Part shown: in pieces, positions 51,513 through 60,304 of the stretch
Position numbering within the stretch: the first letter of the stretch is position 1
Layout: each line of letters opens with the position of its first letter
Position numbers and translations under genes: made by a program
Origin: JAJFUE01 sp039683515
GTDB taxonomy: Bacteria; Sumerlaeota; Sumerlaeia; MVZB01
Reading direction: 5' to 3'
NCBI GenBank assembly: GCA_039683515.1
Contig: JBDKRG010000035.1
Span: 1 to 64,000, forward strand
Length of the DNA: 64,000 bases
The notes under the pieces: generated by a model
Databases searched by the model: none
What the model was told of the DNA's origin: nothing
What the model saw: only the letters and a program-made list of their open reading frames with translations

Positions 51513-52676
51513 ATGCCAGAAACAGATTCCGCCGCCTCCGCGGCCCGCCGCCGGCTGGCCGAAATCCCGGCCGCCGTCGTCCATGACTGGCTTCTGGGCA
51601 TGCGCGGCGGCGAGTGGGTCCTCGAGTCGATCCTCAATCTCCTGCCGTCGGCGCACGTCCATACGCTCTTTTATCGCCCCGATTCGGTGATCACCTCCAT
51701 CAACCGCCGCGCGATCCACCCGAGCGCCCTCAACGGGCTCCCCGGCGTGCGCCACTACTACCGCTGGCTCCTGCCGTGGCTGCCGCAGGCGATCGAGGCG
51801 ATGCCGATCGATCCGGACCGCCGGCTGGTCCTCGCCACGAGCCACTGCGTCGCCCACGGCATCAAGACCCCGCCCGGCTCGGTGCACATCAACTACTACT
51901 TCAGCCCGATGCGTTACCTCTACGACCAGCAGTGGCTTTACCGCCAGCGCGGGGGGCTGGCGTCGCTGGGGCTGAAGACGTGGTCGGGGCGGCTGGGCCG
52001 CTGGGACGTCGAGGCGGCCGCCCGCGCCGATCACATCTGGGCGATCTCGCAGTTCGTCGCCCGGCGCGTCGAGCAGGCCTACGGCCGCAAGCCGCGCGTC
52101 ATCTACCCGCCCGTCCGGACGCAACGGTTCGTCCCGCCGGACGCGCCGCGCCGGTCCACTGAATATCTTCTCGTCTCGGCGATGGTTCCATATAAGCGAA
52201 TTAGTCTGGCGATCGCGTGCGCGAACAGGCTCAAGCTGCCGCTGCGGGTGGTCGGGCAGGGGCCGTTGCTCGGCGCGATGCGCCAAATGGCCGGCCCGAG
52301 CGTCCGCGTCGTCGGCCCCGTCGGCGAGCGCGAGCTGATCGAGCTCTACCAGACGCGCCGCGCCCTGATCTACGCCGCCGAGGAGGATTTCGGGATCGTG
52401 CCGCTGGAGGCGATGGCGTGCGGGATGCCGGTCCTGGGCCTGCGCGCCGGCGGCCTGAAAGAGACGATCCAGGAGGGCGTGACCGGCGCGTTTTTCGACG
52501 AGCCGACGGAAGACTGCCTGGCCGCCGCGCTCGAAAAATTCGAGCCCGAGGCCTACGCCGCCGCCGCCTGCCGCGCCAGAGCGGAGGCCTTCGGCGAGGA
52601 AAGATTTCTGGATGAAATCGCGCAGGCCATGATCGAAGCGCTTGAGGCATCGGAAAACGGGCGGGTAACCCGGTAG
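51513..52676 (+). CDS. Family 4 glycosyltransferase (mannosyltransferase-like)
   Basis: A 387-residue GT-B protein. The N-terminal half has VVHDWLLGMRGGEWVLESI, the Gly-rich acceptor loop, and an INYYFSPMRYLYDQQW segment typical of WbaZ/mannosyltransferase B-like enzymes. The C-terminal half has LLVSAMVPYKRI, LRVVGQGPL and EEDFGIVPLEAMACGMPVLGL with the EX7E motif. It should transfer a hexose from GDP- or UDP-sugar to a lipid-linked oligosaccharide. Divergent from the giant kinase gene (113-bp gap). Confidence 0.9.
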   Translation: MPETDSAASAARRRLAEIPAAVVHDWLLGMRGGEWVLESILNLLPSAHVHTLFYRPDSVITSINRRAIHPSALNGLPGVRHYYRWLLPWLPQAIEAMPIDPDRRLVLATSHCVAHGIKTPPGSVHINYYFSPMRYLYDQQWLYRQRGGLASLGLKTWSGRLGRWDVEAAARADHIWAISQFVARRVEQAYGRKPRVIYPPVRTQRFVPPDAPRRSTEYLLVSAMVPYKRISLAIACANRLKLPLRVVGQGPLLGAMRQMAGPSVRVVGPVGERELIELYQTRRALIYAAEEDFGIVPLEAMACGMPVLGLRAGGLKETIQEGVTGAFFDEPTEDCLAAALEKFEPEAYAAAACRARAEAFGEERFLDEIAQAMIEALEASENGRVTR

Positions 52677-52791
52677 TTGTTGCCGAGATTCCCGCGAGAT
52701 TCCCGTGCTTCGTTAAGAAAATCAAAGATTATCTGTTTTATGCTTTGGATCCTTATCCGCCTACTTGAAATGAGGTGCTACAAATGAGGAA

Positions 52792-53127
52792 TTGGCTCTT
52801 TTATCGAGGAGTTTTGTTACGAGTGTCGTTGTGGGATATTTTATGGCCGTCGTGCCGATGATACGGTATCATATGGGAGTGACATTAATTGGAAAAATAG
52901 AAAATGGTAAATATTATTCGGGATATCATGGATTCTATTATCCTGTTAGTAATCATGAATTCATGATCTCATGGCTGGGTGTTTTAATTATGAATCTATC
53001 CTTGTGCATATTGGTTCTAAATGAATATATTAAATCTAAAAAAACAGCAGGGAGTACATACGTAATGGTAATGTTGGCTGTTGTGGATATTTTAATGGTA
53101 ATAAAAGCATTATCTATATTTTTATAA
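52792..53127 (+). CDS. Small AT-rich membrane protein
   Basis: A 111-residue protein with three hydrophobic segments (about 8-25, 58-76 and 88-108) and a short polar loop. The start (TTG 52792) is uncertain because no ribosome-binding site is well placed; GTG 52831 and ATG 52843 are alternatives. The gene and flanking 52680-53150 are markedly AT-richer than the rest of the window, suggesting recent transfer. No family recognised. Confidence 0.5.
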   Translation: MALLSRSFVTSVVVGYFMAVVPMIRYHMGVTLIGKIENGKYYSGYHGFYYPVSNHEFMISWLGVLIMNLSLCILVLNEYIKSKKTAGSTYVMVMLAVVDILMVIKALSIFL

Positions 53128-53282
53128 ATATAAATATTGGGAACGCATGACGGCTCGAAATCGGGGGCGTGCACTTCGTTTATTTACTGAGATTTACGAT
53201 GACAGCTACCGGAATAGATCCTCCTCGGGGGGAGTTGTATTTGCGGGGTTGGGTTTGCGGCCGGGTTTTTGCGGGGTGAGGA

Positions 53283-53486
53283 CTCGGACAGGAAAAACAC
53301 GCCGGCGCCCTGGATGTCACTGTGGGCGACGTGGCCGGGGGCATCGATGGCGACGGCTGGGGGGATGCGAACCATGACGCGATTATGATGACGAGCGGGG
53401 GAAAGTCAAACTATATGGCCAAGATGACAAATGCGGCAGGGTTGAACTCGGTAGCCGTCGCCGAATGGCCGTATCAGAGCGCTTGA
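53283..53486 (+). pseudogene. Fragment of an FG-GAP/VCBS-type repeat gene
   Basis: An open frame of 67 codons with no start (a TGA lies two codons upstream) encodes a sensible FG-GAP-like sequence: VTVGDVAGGIDGDGWGDANHDAIMMTSGG, then MAKMTNAAGLNSVAVAEWP, and a stop. Upstream frames carry no matching N-terminus. I read it as the 3' remnant of a secreted repeat protein gene, within the disturbed region between the AT-rich island and the esterase gene. The rest of 53128-53564 holds no recognisable gene. Confidence 0.4.
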
Positions 53487-53564
53487 TGCTTGGAAAATTG
53501 CGAGGTAGTATCGGCGGCCGAAGGGTGTTGTTCATTCGTATCGCTCATAAAAGGAATGCGGGTC

Positions 53565-55577
53565 ATGATGATCAGGATCGCTGTCGCCGTCTTGTTGTTG
53601 GCCGTCGTGGATATTTCCGCGCAGGCAAAATCCAACCAGCTGGCCGATCGGTCCATGTTGACCGATGTGCTCGAGCCCGGCGAGGCGTTGGACGACGTCC
53701 GCACCAGCGAAACCATCAAGACGAAAGACACCCGGCAGGCGTTTCACGCGCCGGCCACCTTGCGGCAATGGGAGGAGCGCAAGGCCGAGTTGCGCCGGCG
53801 CATCATGGTCTCGGCCGGCCTGTGGCCGATGCCCGAGAAAACCGACCTGCATCCCGAAGTCTTCGACCGCAAGCAGCACGAGACATACACGGTTGAAAAA
53901 GTCATGCTGGAGACCTACCCGGGCTATTACCTGACGGGCAATCTGTATCGACCCCGGCAAACGCGCGCCGGCCAGAAGTTCCCGGCGATTCTCTCTCCGC
54001 ACGGCCATTGGAGCAAAGGGCGGCTCTCGGATGCCGATTCCGGTTCCATGCTCCGGCGGGCGGCCACGCTGGCCATGCAGGGTTATGTCTGTTTCTCATA
54101 CGACATGGTCGGCTACGCCGATAATCGTTACCTTGTTGAAATGCACCGGTTTCAGGGTGAGAGTCTGGGACTGTGGGGTCTTACGCCCGGCGGGCTGCAA
54201 CTTTGGAACTCGATCCGCGCGCTTGATTTCGTGGCCTCATTGGACGAAGTCGATCCGAAAGCGATCGGTTGCACGGGAGCTTCGGGCGGAGGCTCGCAGA
54301 CCTTTTTGTTGGCTGCAGTGGACGACCGAATCAGCGCGGCCGCACCGGTCTGCATGATTTCCCATATCATGCAGGGCGGGTGCATGTGCGAGAACATGCC
54401 CCAGCTGCGTCTGGACACCAACAACGTGGAATTGGCCGCGCTCATCGCCCCGCGCCCGCTGATCATGGTCTGTGCCACGGGTGATTGGACCAGCACAACC
54501 GCCCAGATCGAGTATCCGGCGATCCAGTCCGTGTATCGCCTGTATGGCGCCGAGGACCGGCTGGTGTATCGCATGCAGGACGCCCCGCACAACTACAACA
54601 AAGTTTCGCGCGAGCACGTCTATGCCTGGTTCGGCAAACAGTTTTTCCCCGAGCGCCCGGCGGAAGCGTTCCGTGAGCCCGACATGAAGCTCGACCCGAT
54701 CGCCGACCTGGCGGTGTTTGCCCGGCGCGATCCGCCGGAGCCGAACTTTGGCCTGCGGGGGCTGCTCGAATACTTCCGCGAGTCGCGCGAGGACCAGCTC
54801 ATGGCGGCTCTCAACGGCGACCGTGAGTCGTTCATGCGGGGGTTCGGCGTCGCGTATCGGATGACCCTGGCCGTGAGCGAACCCGCGGCGGACGATATCC
54901 GTGTCCAACATCACGGCCGGAGCGATTCGCCGATCAAGAATGTCCGGCTCGAAAAATTCCTGATCCGCAATACGCGGACGCGACAGAGCGTTCCCGCCAA
55001 CCTGTGGCTTCCGAAAAACCATGCCGGCAAGGAGCCTGTTCTGTTGATCGATCCGAAAGGCAAGCGCGCCCTGATCGGCCCCGATGGCGCTCCATGCGAA
55101 GTTCTTGCCGCTTATCTCAAAAGGGGGCAGCCGGTTCTGGGGATCGATTGTTTCGGAACGGGTGAATACATGAGCCGCGTGTGCTTCTGGGATGAATACG
55201 ACTTCGATCTGCTTTACAACTGCTACAACTTGCCCCGCGCGGCCAATCGCATTCAAGACATCCTGCTGGCGGAATCATATCTGGCAAAGCGTTTCTCGCA
55301 GCCGGCCCGGATTGTCGGGCTGGAAGGCGCGGGCGGCTGTGTGCTGCTGGCTCACGGCCTGGCCGATCAATCGGCCGGAACAATCGCCGACCTGAAAGGC
55401 GTGTCGTTGAGCCAGGACGCCGCCTTCGAAGGCTTCCATGTTTCAAATATTCGCCGCGCGGGCGATTTTGTCTCGTCCATCGTGGTTGGCGGCGCACGCC
55501 CCGTCGAATGCCGGAACAATCCCGATCCCGTCTTTCAGCGCCGCCTCGAGAAAGCAAAAGCCCTGGCGCGGCGCTGA
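53565..55577 (+). CDS. Secreted acetylxylan-esterase-like alpha/beta hydrolase
   Basis: A 670-residue protein with a signal peptide (MMIRIAVAVLLLAVVDISAQA). The start is ATG 53565, with AAGGA 9 nt upstream. The N-terminal hydrolase half (about 80-400) has a beta-strand/loop ILSPHGHW, the nucleophile elbow GASGGGSQT (Ser) and a late His in QDAPHNYNKVSREH, as in the CE7/acetylxylan-esterase and Abhydrolase_7 families. The C-terminal half repeats a second alpha/beta-hydrolase-like fold (ILLIDPKGKRAL, PVLGIDCFGTGEYMS, GLEGAGG) without an obvious Ser nucleophile. Role in polysaccharide deacetylation is inferred. Confidence 0.78.
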   Translation: MMIRIAVAVLLLAVVDISAQAKSNQLADRSMLTDVLEPGEALDDVRTSETIKTKDTRQAFHAPATLRQWEERKAELRRRIMVSAGLWPMPEKTDLHPEVFDRKQHETYTVEKVMLETYPGYYLTGNLYRPRQTRAGQKFPAILSPHGHWSKGRLSDADSGSMLRRAATLAMQGYVCFSYDMVGYADNRYLVEMHRFQGESLGLWGLTPGGLQLWNSIRALDFVASLDEVDPKAIGCTGASGGGSQTFLLAAVDDRISAAAPVCMISHIMQGGCMCENMPQLRLDTNNVELAALIAPRPLIMVCATGDWTSTTAQIEYPAIQSVYRLYGAEDRLVYRMQDAPHNYNKVSREHVYAWFGKQFFPERPAEAFREPDMKLDPIADLAVFARRDPPEPNFGLRGLLEYFRESREDQLMAALNGDRESFMRGFGVAYRMTLAVSEPAADDIRVQHHGRSDSPIKNVRLEKFLIRNTRTRQSVPANLWLPKNHAGKEPVLLIDPKGKRALIGPDGAPCEVLAAYLKRGQPVLGIDCFGTGEYMSRVCFWDEYDFDLLYNCYNLPRAANRIQDILLAESYLAKRFSQPARIVGLEGAGGCVLLAHGLADQSAGTIADLKGVSLSQDAAFEGFHVSNIRRAGDFVSSIVVGGARPVECRNNPDPVFQRRLEKAKALARR

Positions 55578-55679
55578 CAGTCCTGCAGGCAAGCAGGTCG
55601 CTTCGCCCCGCGGCGACATCAGCCGATCAGGATACGGCCTGATCATGATGGTTGGGATCGTGCGTGATTGATTGGCCTA

Positions 55680-58136
55680 TCAGTGAAACATCGCCCAGCA
55701 GGCGGTGGCGGAGTAGGGGAGCGAGTCGTCGTAGTAGCGCAGGACGGAACGGAACATCGACATCGAGCCGTTATCTTTGGCCCCGGATACCCAGCCTGTG
55801 GCGCGGATGTAGTGGTTGACTTTGACCGGCAGACGCAAGTTGCTCAGCCGGTAACCGATGCCCGGCACCGGCGCGCCCATGCCAAGCGCATTCCAATGAA
55901 TGCCGTCGCTCGAATCCTCGAAAAGCGCCTGGCAGGGCCACGGGTAGCTCCCGCCCAGTTCCCAGGTGACGCTATAGCCGCCGGGCGTAAAGGAAAGTTT
56001 CTGTTTGGCGGGAATGGGCGTCGTGATCCGGATTGTACGGTTTAATAAGATTTTTCCATCTTCCTGCATCGCAAAACATGTATTACCACCGGTGTCGAAG
56101 ATATACCTGGCATCCAGGGAACCGTCGATGTTTAGTCTGGCAATATGGAATAGCCACGGGGTAAAAAATCTTCCCGCTAGAATTTGTCCATTCGCCTGAA
56201 TTAGCAGTGTATAAACCGGACTATATATTCCATCGCTAAGATTAAAGGATGTGTCAACCGAACCATTTTCATTTAGTCTGGCCATGCCGTAGCACGTCAC
56301 CCCATTAAATGTATTAAATTCTCCGCCAACAATTATTTTACCATCAGGTTGCAAGGCTAATGAAACAACGGAAAACGAGTCCCCAGATCCAATATTAAAC
56401 CCCGTATCCCGTATTCCATCAGGGTTCAGCCTGAACATGTCTGTCCCACCGCCCACGAGTTTGCCATCGGTTTGAATGATGATTGAGTCGATCACGGTTC
56501 CCACGGTTGAGGCAATATAATTCGGATCCATTTCACCATTGGTATCGAGCCGTACCAGATCGGTCACCACGTTTCCGTTAAACCTGGCGAACGAGCCAGC
56601 AAAATAAATTTTGCCATCGCAATTTAAATTCATATAAATCGAGTAGATCGGGCCGTCCGGCCCCGTGCCCATTGAGAATGAAGTGTCCAAGGAACCATCA
56701 GCATTGATTCGTGCGATATTCTTTCGTGCAATGCCGTTATAGGCGGTGAAAATCCCGGCCAAGACGACTTTGCCGTCAGGTTGGAGCGCTAAAGCGAGAA
56801 CCGAGCGGCCATCCACCCCGGATCCTGGGTTAAACGTTGCGTCGATTGTTCCACTGGCATTGAGGCGGGCAACATGATTTAGCGTAACTCCTTGCAGGCT
56901 TGTAAAATCACCACCAACGATTATTTTCCCATCCGGTTGAACAGCGATGCTGGAGATTTTTTCCTGCGTGGAGGCCAGAAAATCGGAATCCAATACGCCG
57001 CATGCATTCATGCGAGCAATATGATTGCGGTTGTGGAGCGCGCTGTTCATCGACGTAAACTCGCCGACTGCGACGATGCTTTTGCCGTCGGCCTGGATGG
57101 CCAGGGCGGAGATGGCGGCGTTGGCTCCGGTGCCGGGGTCGAATGAGGTGTCGTTTGATCCGTCGACGTTGAGCCGGGCGATTCGGCCGCGCGTGAAGCC
57201 GTTGACGGCGGTGAACGCGCCGGCGATCAGGATCTGGCCGTCGGGCTGAATCACCACGCTGTTGACCGTGTTGTCCGCGCCGGCGCCGGCGCCCAACGTG
57301 AAGGACGAATCGAGCGCGCCGCTTGATTTGAGCCGGACGATCCGTCCACATGATGTCGCATTGAATGAAGTAAACGCCCCTGCGGCGAGAACTTGGCCGT
57401 CCGGCTGAACGGCGAGGCTGTTGACGCCGGCGTCAAAGCCTGTGCCAGGACTGAATGCCGTGTCCAGCGAGCCGTCGGCGTTGAGCCGCGCGATGCGGTT
57501 GCGCGCCGCGGCGTTGACGCTCGTGAAATCGCCGCCCACCAGAATCTTGCCGTCACGCTGAATGGCCACCGCATAGACTGAACTATCGGGGCCGGATCCG
57601 GTATTGAACGTCGAGTCCACGTTGCCGTTCGAATTGAGCCGCGCGATCCGGGGGCGGGCGGACCCGTTGATGGTCGAGAACTGGCCGCCGACGAGGATCT
57701 TGCCGTCGCCCTGCACCGCCAGCGCGGTCACGTCATAGCTCGCCCCCGGCCCGAGAAACGCCGGGTCGATCGAGCCGTCGGCATTGAGCCGCGCGATGTA
57801 GTTGTGCGGCTCGCCGTTGACGGTCGTGAACCGGCCGCCGATCAGAATCTTGCCGTCGGCCTGCTCGGCAAGGGCCAGAACGGTCCCGTCGGCGGTCGCG
57901 GTGAACGAGGTATCGGCCGTGCCGTCGACCCTGAGCTTCGCGATCCGCCCGCGCGCCGCACCCGCAACCTGAGTAAACTCCCCGCCGACCAGCAAATTCC
58001 CGTCGGCCAGCACGACGACCGCCCTGACCGCCCCATCCGCGTTCGGATCGAACCCGTCAATGTAGCCACGCGCCCGGCCAATCGTGGCCGACACAAGAAC
58101 CAGTAATGTAATCAGCAGCGATAGGCGTAATTTCAA
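55680..58136 (-). CDS. Secreted delta-60 repeat beta-propeller protein
   Basis: An 818-residue protein with a signal peptide (cleavage near GRARG). Roughly twelve repeats of about 55-60 residues follow the delta-60 pattern: Vxxx.x.DGK(I/V)L(V/I)GG.F...NG......IARLN.DGS.D..F. They fold as propeller blades of unknown ligand. A C-terminal ~110-residue domain (YSVTWELGGSYPWPCQALFEDSSDGIHW) resembles the Ig-like tail found in such proteins. Repeats 1-6 (about 57000-58136) are GC-rich and repeats 7-12 (about 56040-56990) AT-richer, suggesting a recombined gene. Confidence 0.85.
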   Translation of the reverse strand: MKLRLSLLITLLVLVSATIGRARGYIDGFDPNADGAVRAVVVLADGNLLVGGEFTQVAGAARGRIAKLRVDGTADTSFTATADGTVLALAEQADGKILIGGRFTTVNGEPHNYIARLNADGSIDPAFLGPGASYDVTALAVQGDGKILVGGQFSTINGSARPRIARLNSNGNVDSTFNTGSGPDSSVYAVAIQRDGKILVGGDFTSVNAAARNRIARLNADGSLDTAFSPGTGFDAGVNSLAVQPDGQVLAAGAFTSFNATSCGRIVRLKSSGALDSSFTLGAGAGADNTVNSVVIQPDGQILIAGAFTAVNGFTRGRIARLNVDGSNDTSFDPGTGANAAISALAIQADGKSIVAVGEFTSMNSALHNRNHIARMNACGVLDSDFLASTQEKISSIAVQPDGKIIVGGDFTSLQGVTLNHVARLNASGTIDATFNPGSGVDGRSVLALALQPDGKVVLAGIFTAYNGIARKNIARINADGSLDTSFSMGTGPDGPIYSIYMNLNCDGKIYFAGSFARFNGNVVTDLVRLDTNGEMDPNYIASTVGTVIDSIIIQTDGKLVGGGTDMFRLNPDGIRDTGFNIGSGDSFSVVSLALQPDGKIIVGGEFNTFNGVTCYGMARLNENGSVDTSFNLSDGIYSPVYTLLIQANGQILAGRFFTPWLFHIARLNIDGSLDARYIFDTGGNTCFAMQEDGKILLNRTIRITTPIPAKQKLSFTPGGYSVTWELGGSYPWPCQALFEDSSDGIHWNALGMGAPVPGIGYRLSNLRLPVKVNHYIRATGWVSGAKDNGSMSMFRSVLRYYDDSLPYSATACWAMFH

Positions 58137-58175
58137 TTTTTAACGCCCCTTTGAGGCGGGATCGCGTGCGTCGAT

Positions 58176-58859
58176 TTACCCCGCCTGGTTCGGGTTGACG
58201 CGGACTGTGCGGGTGAGGCCTTCTCTCGCCAGTTCGCTGTTGCTGAAGCCGGCCGTGCGGATGTGGTTTTCGTTGAAGCCCAGGCGCAGCAGGTCGCGCA
58301 CGCCGTAGCCGGAGAGGCGCATCTCCGAGGCGCTGAAGCCCGCGTTCTTCAGCTCGATGTCGCTGAAGTAATTGCGCAACTCCTGGGCCTTGTAGTCGGC
58401 GCGGCGCATCTCGGCCGCGCCGCACACGGTGCAGATCTCGGGGATCTCGAAGCCGATGTGGGCCAGCTCGATCGCCGACAGCCCCGCGCGCCGGCACTGG
58501 TGGATCGTGTAGCCGGCGCGCTTGATGTCGGCCATGCGCGCCCCGCTCTGCAGCAGATGCTTGATGCCCGGGTCGCTCAGGTGCTCGAGCTGGACGCCGG
58601 CCGGCTTGGACTCGGATTCCGATTCCGCAATGATGAACCCGAGGCGCTTGAGGGCGTCGTCGCTGTAGCCTAGTTTCGCAAGCGCCTGTTGCGAGTAGCC
58701 GAGGTCGACCAGGTGGTGCGACTGGAATCCGAAATGCATGAGCCAGGCGACGCCGCGGGTCACGCCCTCGACGATCAGCTCGTGCGCCTTGATGACGTTG
58801 GGGATCCCAAGCTGGCGGCAGATCGCCGCACGCCGCGAGGCTTGATCATTCTGCTGCAT
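58176..58859 (-). CDS. Short-helical-repeat protein (about 10-residue AGF/AGY repeats)
   Basis: A 227-residue protein starting at ATG 58859 with GGGAG 8 nt upstream. Throughout are 9-11-residue repeats such as LGYSQQALAKLGYSDDALKRLGF, IKRAGYTIHQCRRAGLSAIELAHIGF, and KNAGFSASEMRLSGYGVRDLLRLGF. They probably form pairs of very short helices in a superhelix. A non-repeat linker with ESESES lies near 88-95, and Cys residues (CTVCG) near 152. Similar repeats occur in scattered bacterial and protist proteins of unknown function, probably protein-binding. No signal peptide. Confidence 0.7.
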   Translation of the reverse strand: MQQNDQASRRAAICRQLGIPNVIKAHELIVEGVTRGVAWLMHFGFQSHHLVDLGYSQQALAKLGYSDDALKRLGFIIAESESESKPAGVQLEHLSDPGIKHLLQSGARMADIKRAGYTIHQCRRAGLSAIELAHIGFEIPEICTVCGAAEMRRADYKAQELRNYFSDIELKNAGFSASEMRLSGYGVRDLLRLGFNENHIRTAGFSNSELAREGLTRTVRVNPNQAG

Positions 58860-58971
58860 CTTAAGTGCTCCCGTTGTTGGGATGGCCACGCGATGACAAG
58901 CCCGGTTGCGCCAGTGATTGCTTGAATTCTACACAAAAGCAGAAAAGCGTGAACAGAAAAGTCGAGTGATG

Positions 58972-59016
58972 GGACGAATAGGACAGATAGGGCCGATAGG
59001 ACGGATGGGAGAGATA
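58972..59016. repeat. 9-bp tandem repeat GGACAGATA (five units)
   Basis: Five consecutive 9-mers (GGACGAATA, GGACAGATA, GGGCCGATA, GGACGGATG, GGAGAGATA) end 11 bp before the tsaD stop codon, in the gap upstream of the helical-repeat gene. It is another member of the short-period arrays of this genome. Confidence 0.75.
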
Positions 59017-59026
59017 AGTCGGATCG

Positions 59027-60169
59027 TCAGCTTTTAAAGGAAACCGTGGCCCGCGCGTTGAGCGCGAGCGCCTCGGCGGGCGAGACCGCCTTGAACTTCC
59101 AGCCGACGCCGGCGATCATCGCGGCGTTGTCGGTGCAGACGGAGGGGTGTGGGAACCAGATGCGCAGCATCTTGCGCTGGGCGCTGGCCAGGCGGGCGCG
59201 CTCGCGCAGGCCGCGGTTGCAGGCGACGCCGCCGCTGATGACGAGGTCGCGGGCGCCGCGTTCGGCGCAGGCGTCGAGCGCCTTGCCGACGAGCGCCTCG
59301 ACGGCGGCCTTCTGGAAGCCGGCGCAGACGTCGCAGACCACCTCGAGCGGGATGCCGGCCGGGTGCTCCTTCTGGAGCTTTTCGAATTCGCGGCCGACCG
59401 CGGTCTTGAGGCCGCTGAACGAGAAATCGGGGCGGTCGCGGCGCATCATCGGCGGCGTGAACGTGAACTCGTCGGGGTTGCCCTGCGCGGCCAGCTTGTC
59501 GATGACCGGGCCGCCGGGGTAACCGAGCCCCGCCACGCGCGCGACCTTGTCGTAGGCCTCGCCGACGGCGTCGTCGCGGGTCTGAGCGATCGTCGTGATC
59601 TTGTCGGGGGCCTCGACCCACACGAGCGAGGTGTGGCCGCCGGAGACGATCAGCCCGACGTGCGGGTAGCCGGGCGCGGCGATGCGCGGGGAGTCCTGAG
59701 GCCTGAGGCCCGAGTCCTGGGAATCGGGTTCCAAAGGAAGGGCGGGGAAGATTTCGCCGCGGTCCATGAGCTGGTGCGCGCCCTTGGGCGGGACGAGGTG
59801 GATCGCGTAAAGGTGGCCGGCGAGGTGGTGGACCGGGACGAGGGGCTTGTCGCGCATCCAGGCCAGGGTCTTGGCGGTCTCGAGCCCCACGAGCAGACAG
59901 CCGATCAGGCCCGGGCCGCTGGTGACGGCGACCGCTTCGATGTCGTCCCAGCCGGCGCCGGCGTCGTTCATCGCTTCCTCAACAAGCGGCAGGCAGGCCT
60001 GGATGTGCATGCGCGCGGCGACCTCGGGGACGACGCCGCCAAACTTAGCGTGCAGGTCGACCTGCGAGGCGACGGCGCTGACGCGCACGCGGCCCTCGCG
60101 GGTGACGAGGGCGGCCGCGGTTTCGTCGCAGGAGCTTTCGATGCCGAGAATGTAGGGCGCCGGGGACAT
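59027..60169 (-). CDS. tsaD: tRNA N6-adenosine threonylcarbamoyltransferase
   Basis: A 380-residue ASKHA-fold protein. It has ILGIESSCDETAAALV, the metal-binding HIQACLP and HHLAGHLYAIH (two histidines), VSGGHTSLV, DDAVGEAYDKVARVAGLGYPGGP and SGGVACNRGLR. It transfers the threonylcarbamoyl group to A37 of ANN-decoding tRNAs together with TsaB/E/C. It is about 40 residues longer than E. coli TsaD because of an insertion between HHLAGHL and VSGGHT. Part of the insert (about residues 149-160) is encoded by a heptamer repeat. Confidence 0.96.
   Translation of the reverse strand: MSPAPYILGIESSCDETAAALVTREGRVRVSAVASQVDLHAKFGGVVPEVAARMHIQACLPLVEEAMNDAGAGWDDIEAVAVTSGPGLIGCLLVGLETAKTLAWMRDKPLVPVHHLAGHLYAIHLVPPKGAHQLMDRGEIFPALPLEPDSQDSGLRPQDSPRIAAPGYPHVGLIVSGGHTSLVWVEAPDKITTIAQTRDDAVGEAYDKVARVAGLGYPGGPVIDKLAAQGNPDEFTFTPPMMRRDRPDFSFSGLKTAVGREFEKLQKEHPAGIPLEVVCDVCAGFQKAAVEALVGKALDACAERGARDLVISGGVACNRGLRERARLASAQRKMLRIWFPHPSVCTDNAAMIAGVGWKFKAVSPAEALALNARATVSFKS
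59691..59725. repeat. Heptamer tandem repeat inside the tsaD coding sequence
   Basis: GAGTCCT, GAGGCCT, GAGGCCC, GAGTCCT, GGGAATC run in direct series. Five units of 7 bp equal 35 bp; with flanks the insert stays in frame and encodes the Ser/Gln/Pro-rich loop PDSQDSGLRPQDS. It is the only clear array of this class inside a gene in the window. Confidence 0.8.
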
Positions 60170-60222
60170 ACGCAGACCTCGGGACCATTTAACCGCAGGA
60201 AGAGAGGAAAATCCAGATCAAC

Positions 60223-60292
60223 CACGGAAGGCACGGAATACACGGAAGAATTTTGTCGCGGAGGGGCGGAGACGGGCGGAGAGGCGAAGAAG
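60223..60292. repeat. 9-bp CACGGAAGG units and GCGGAGGGG units
   Basis: CACGGAAGG, CACGGAATA, CACGGAAGA (60223-60249) are followed by GCGGAGGG, GCGGAGAC, GGGCGGAGA. They fill the gap between tsaD and the upstream membrane protein gene. A matching GTCGCAGAGGGGCGGAGACGGGCG segment recurs at about 60951-60976, and a variant at 29489. Confidence 0.75.
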
Positions 60293-60304
60293 AACGAATG
60301 AGGG

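Noticed and set aside
53147..53377. 76-codon frame before the esterase gene
   Set aside because: Its Arg/Gly-rich sequence is not protein-like; the sensible sequence is in the neighbouring frame and lacks a start (reported as a remnant).
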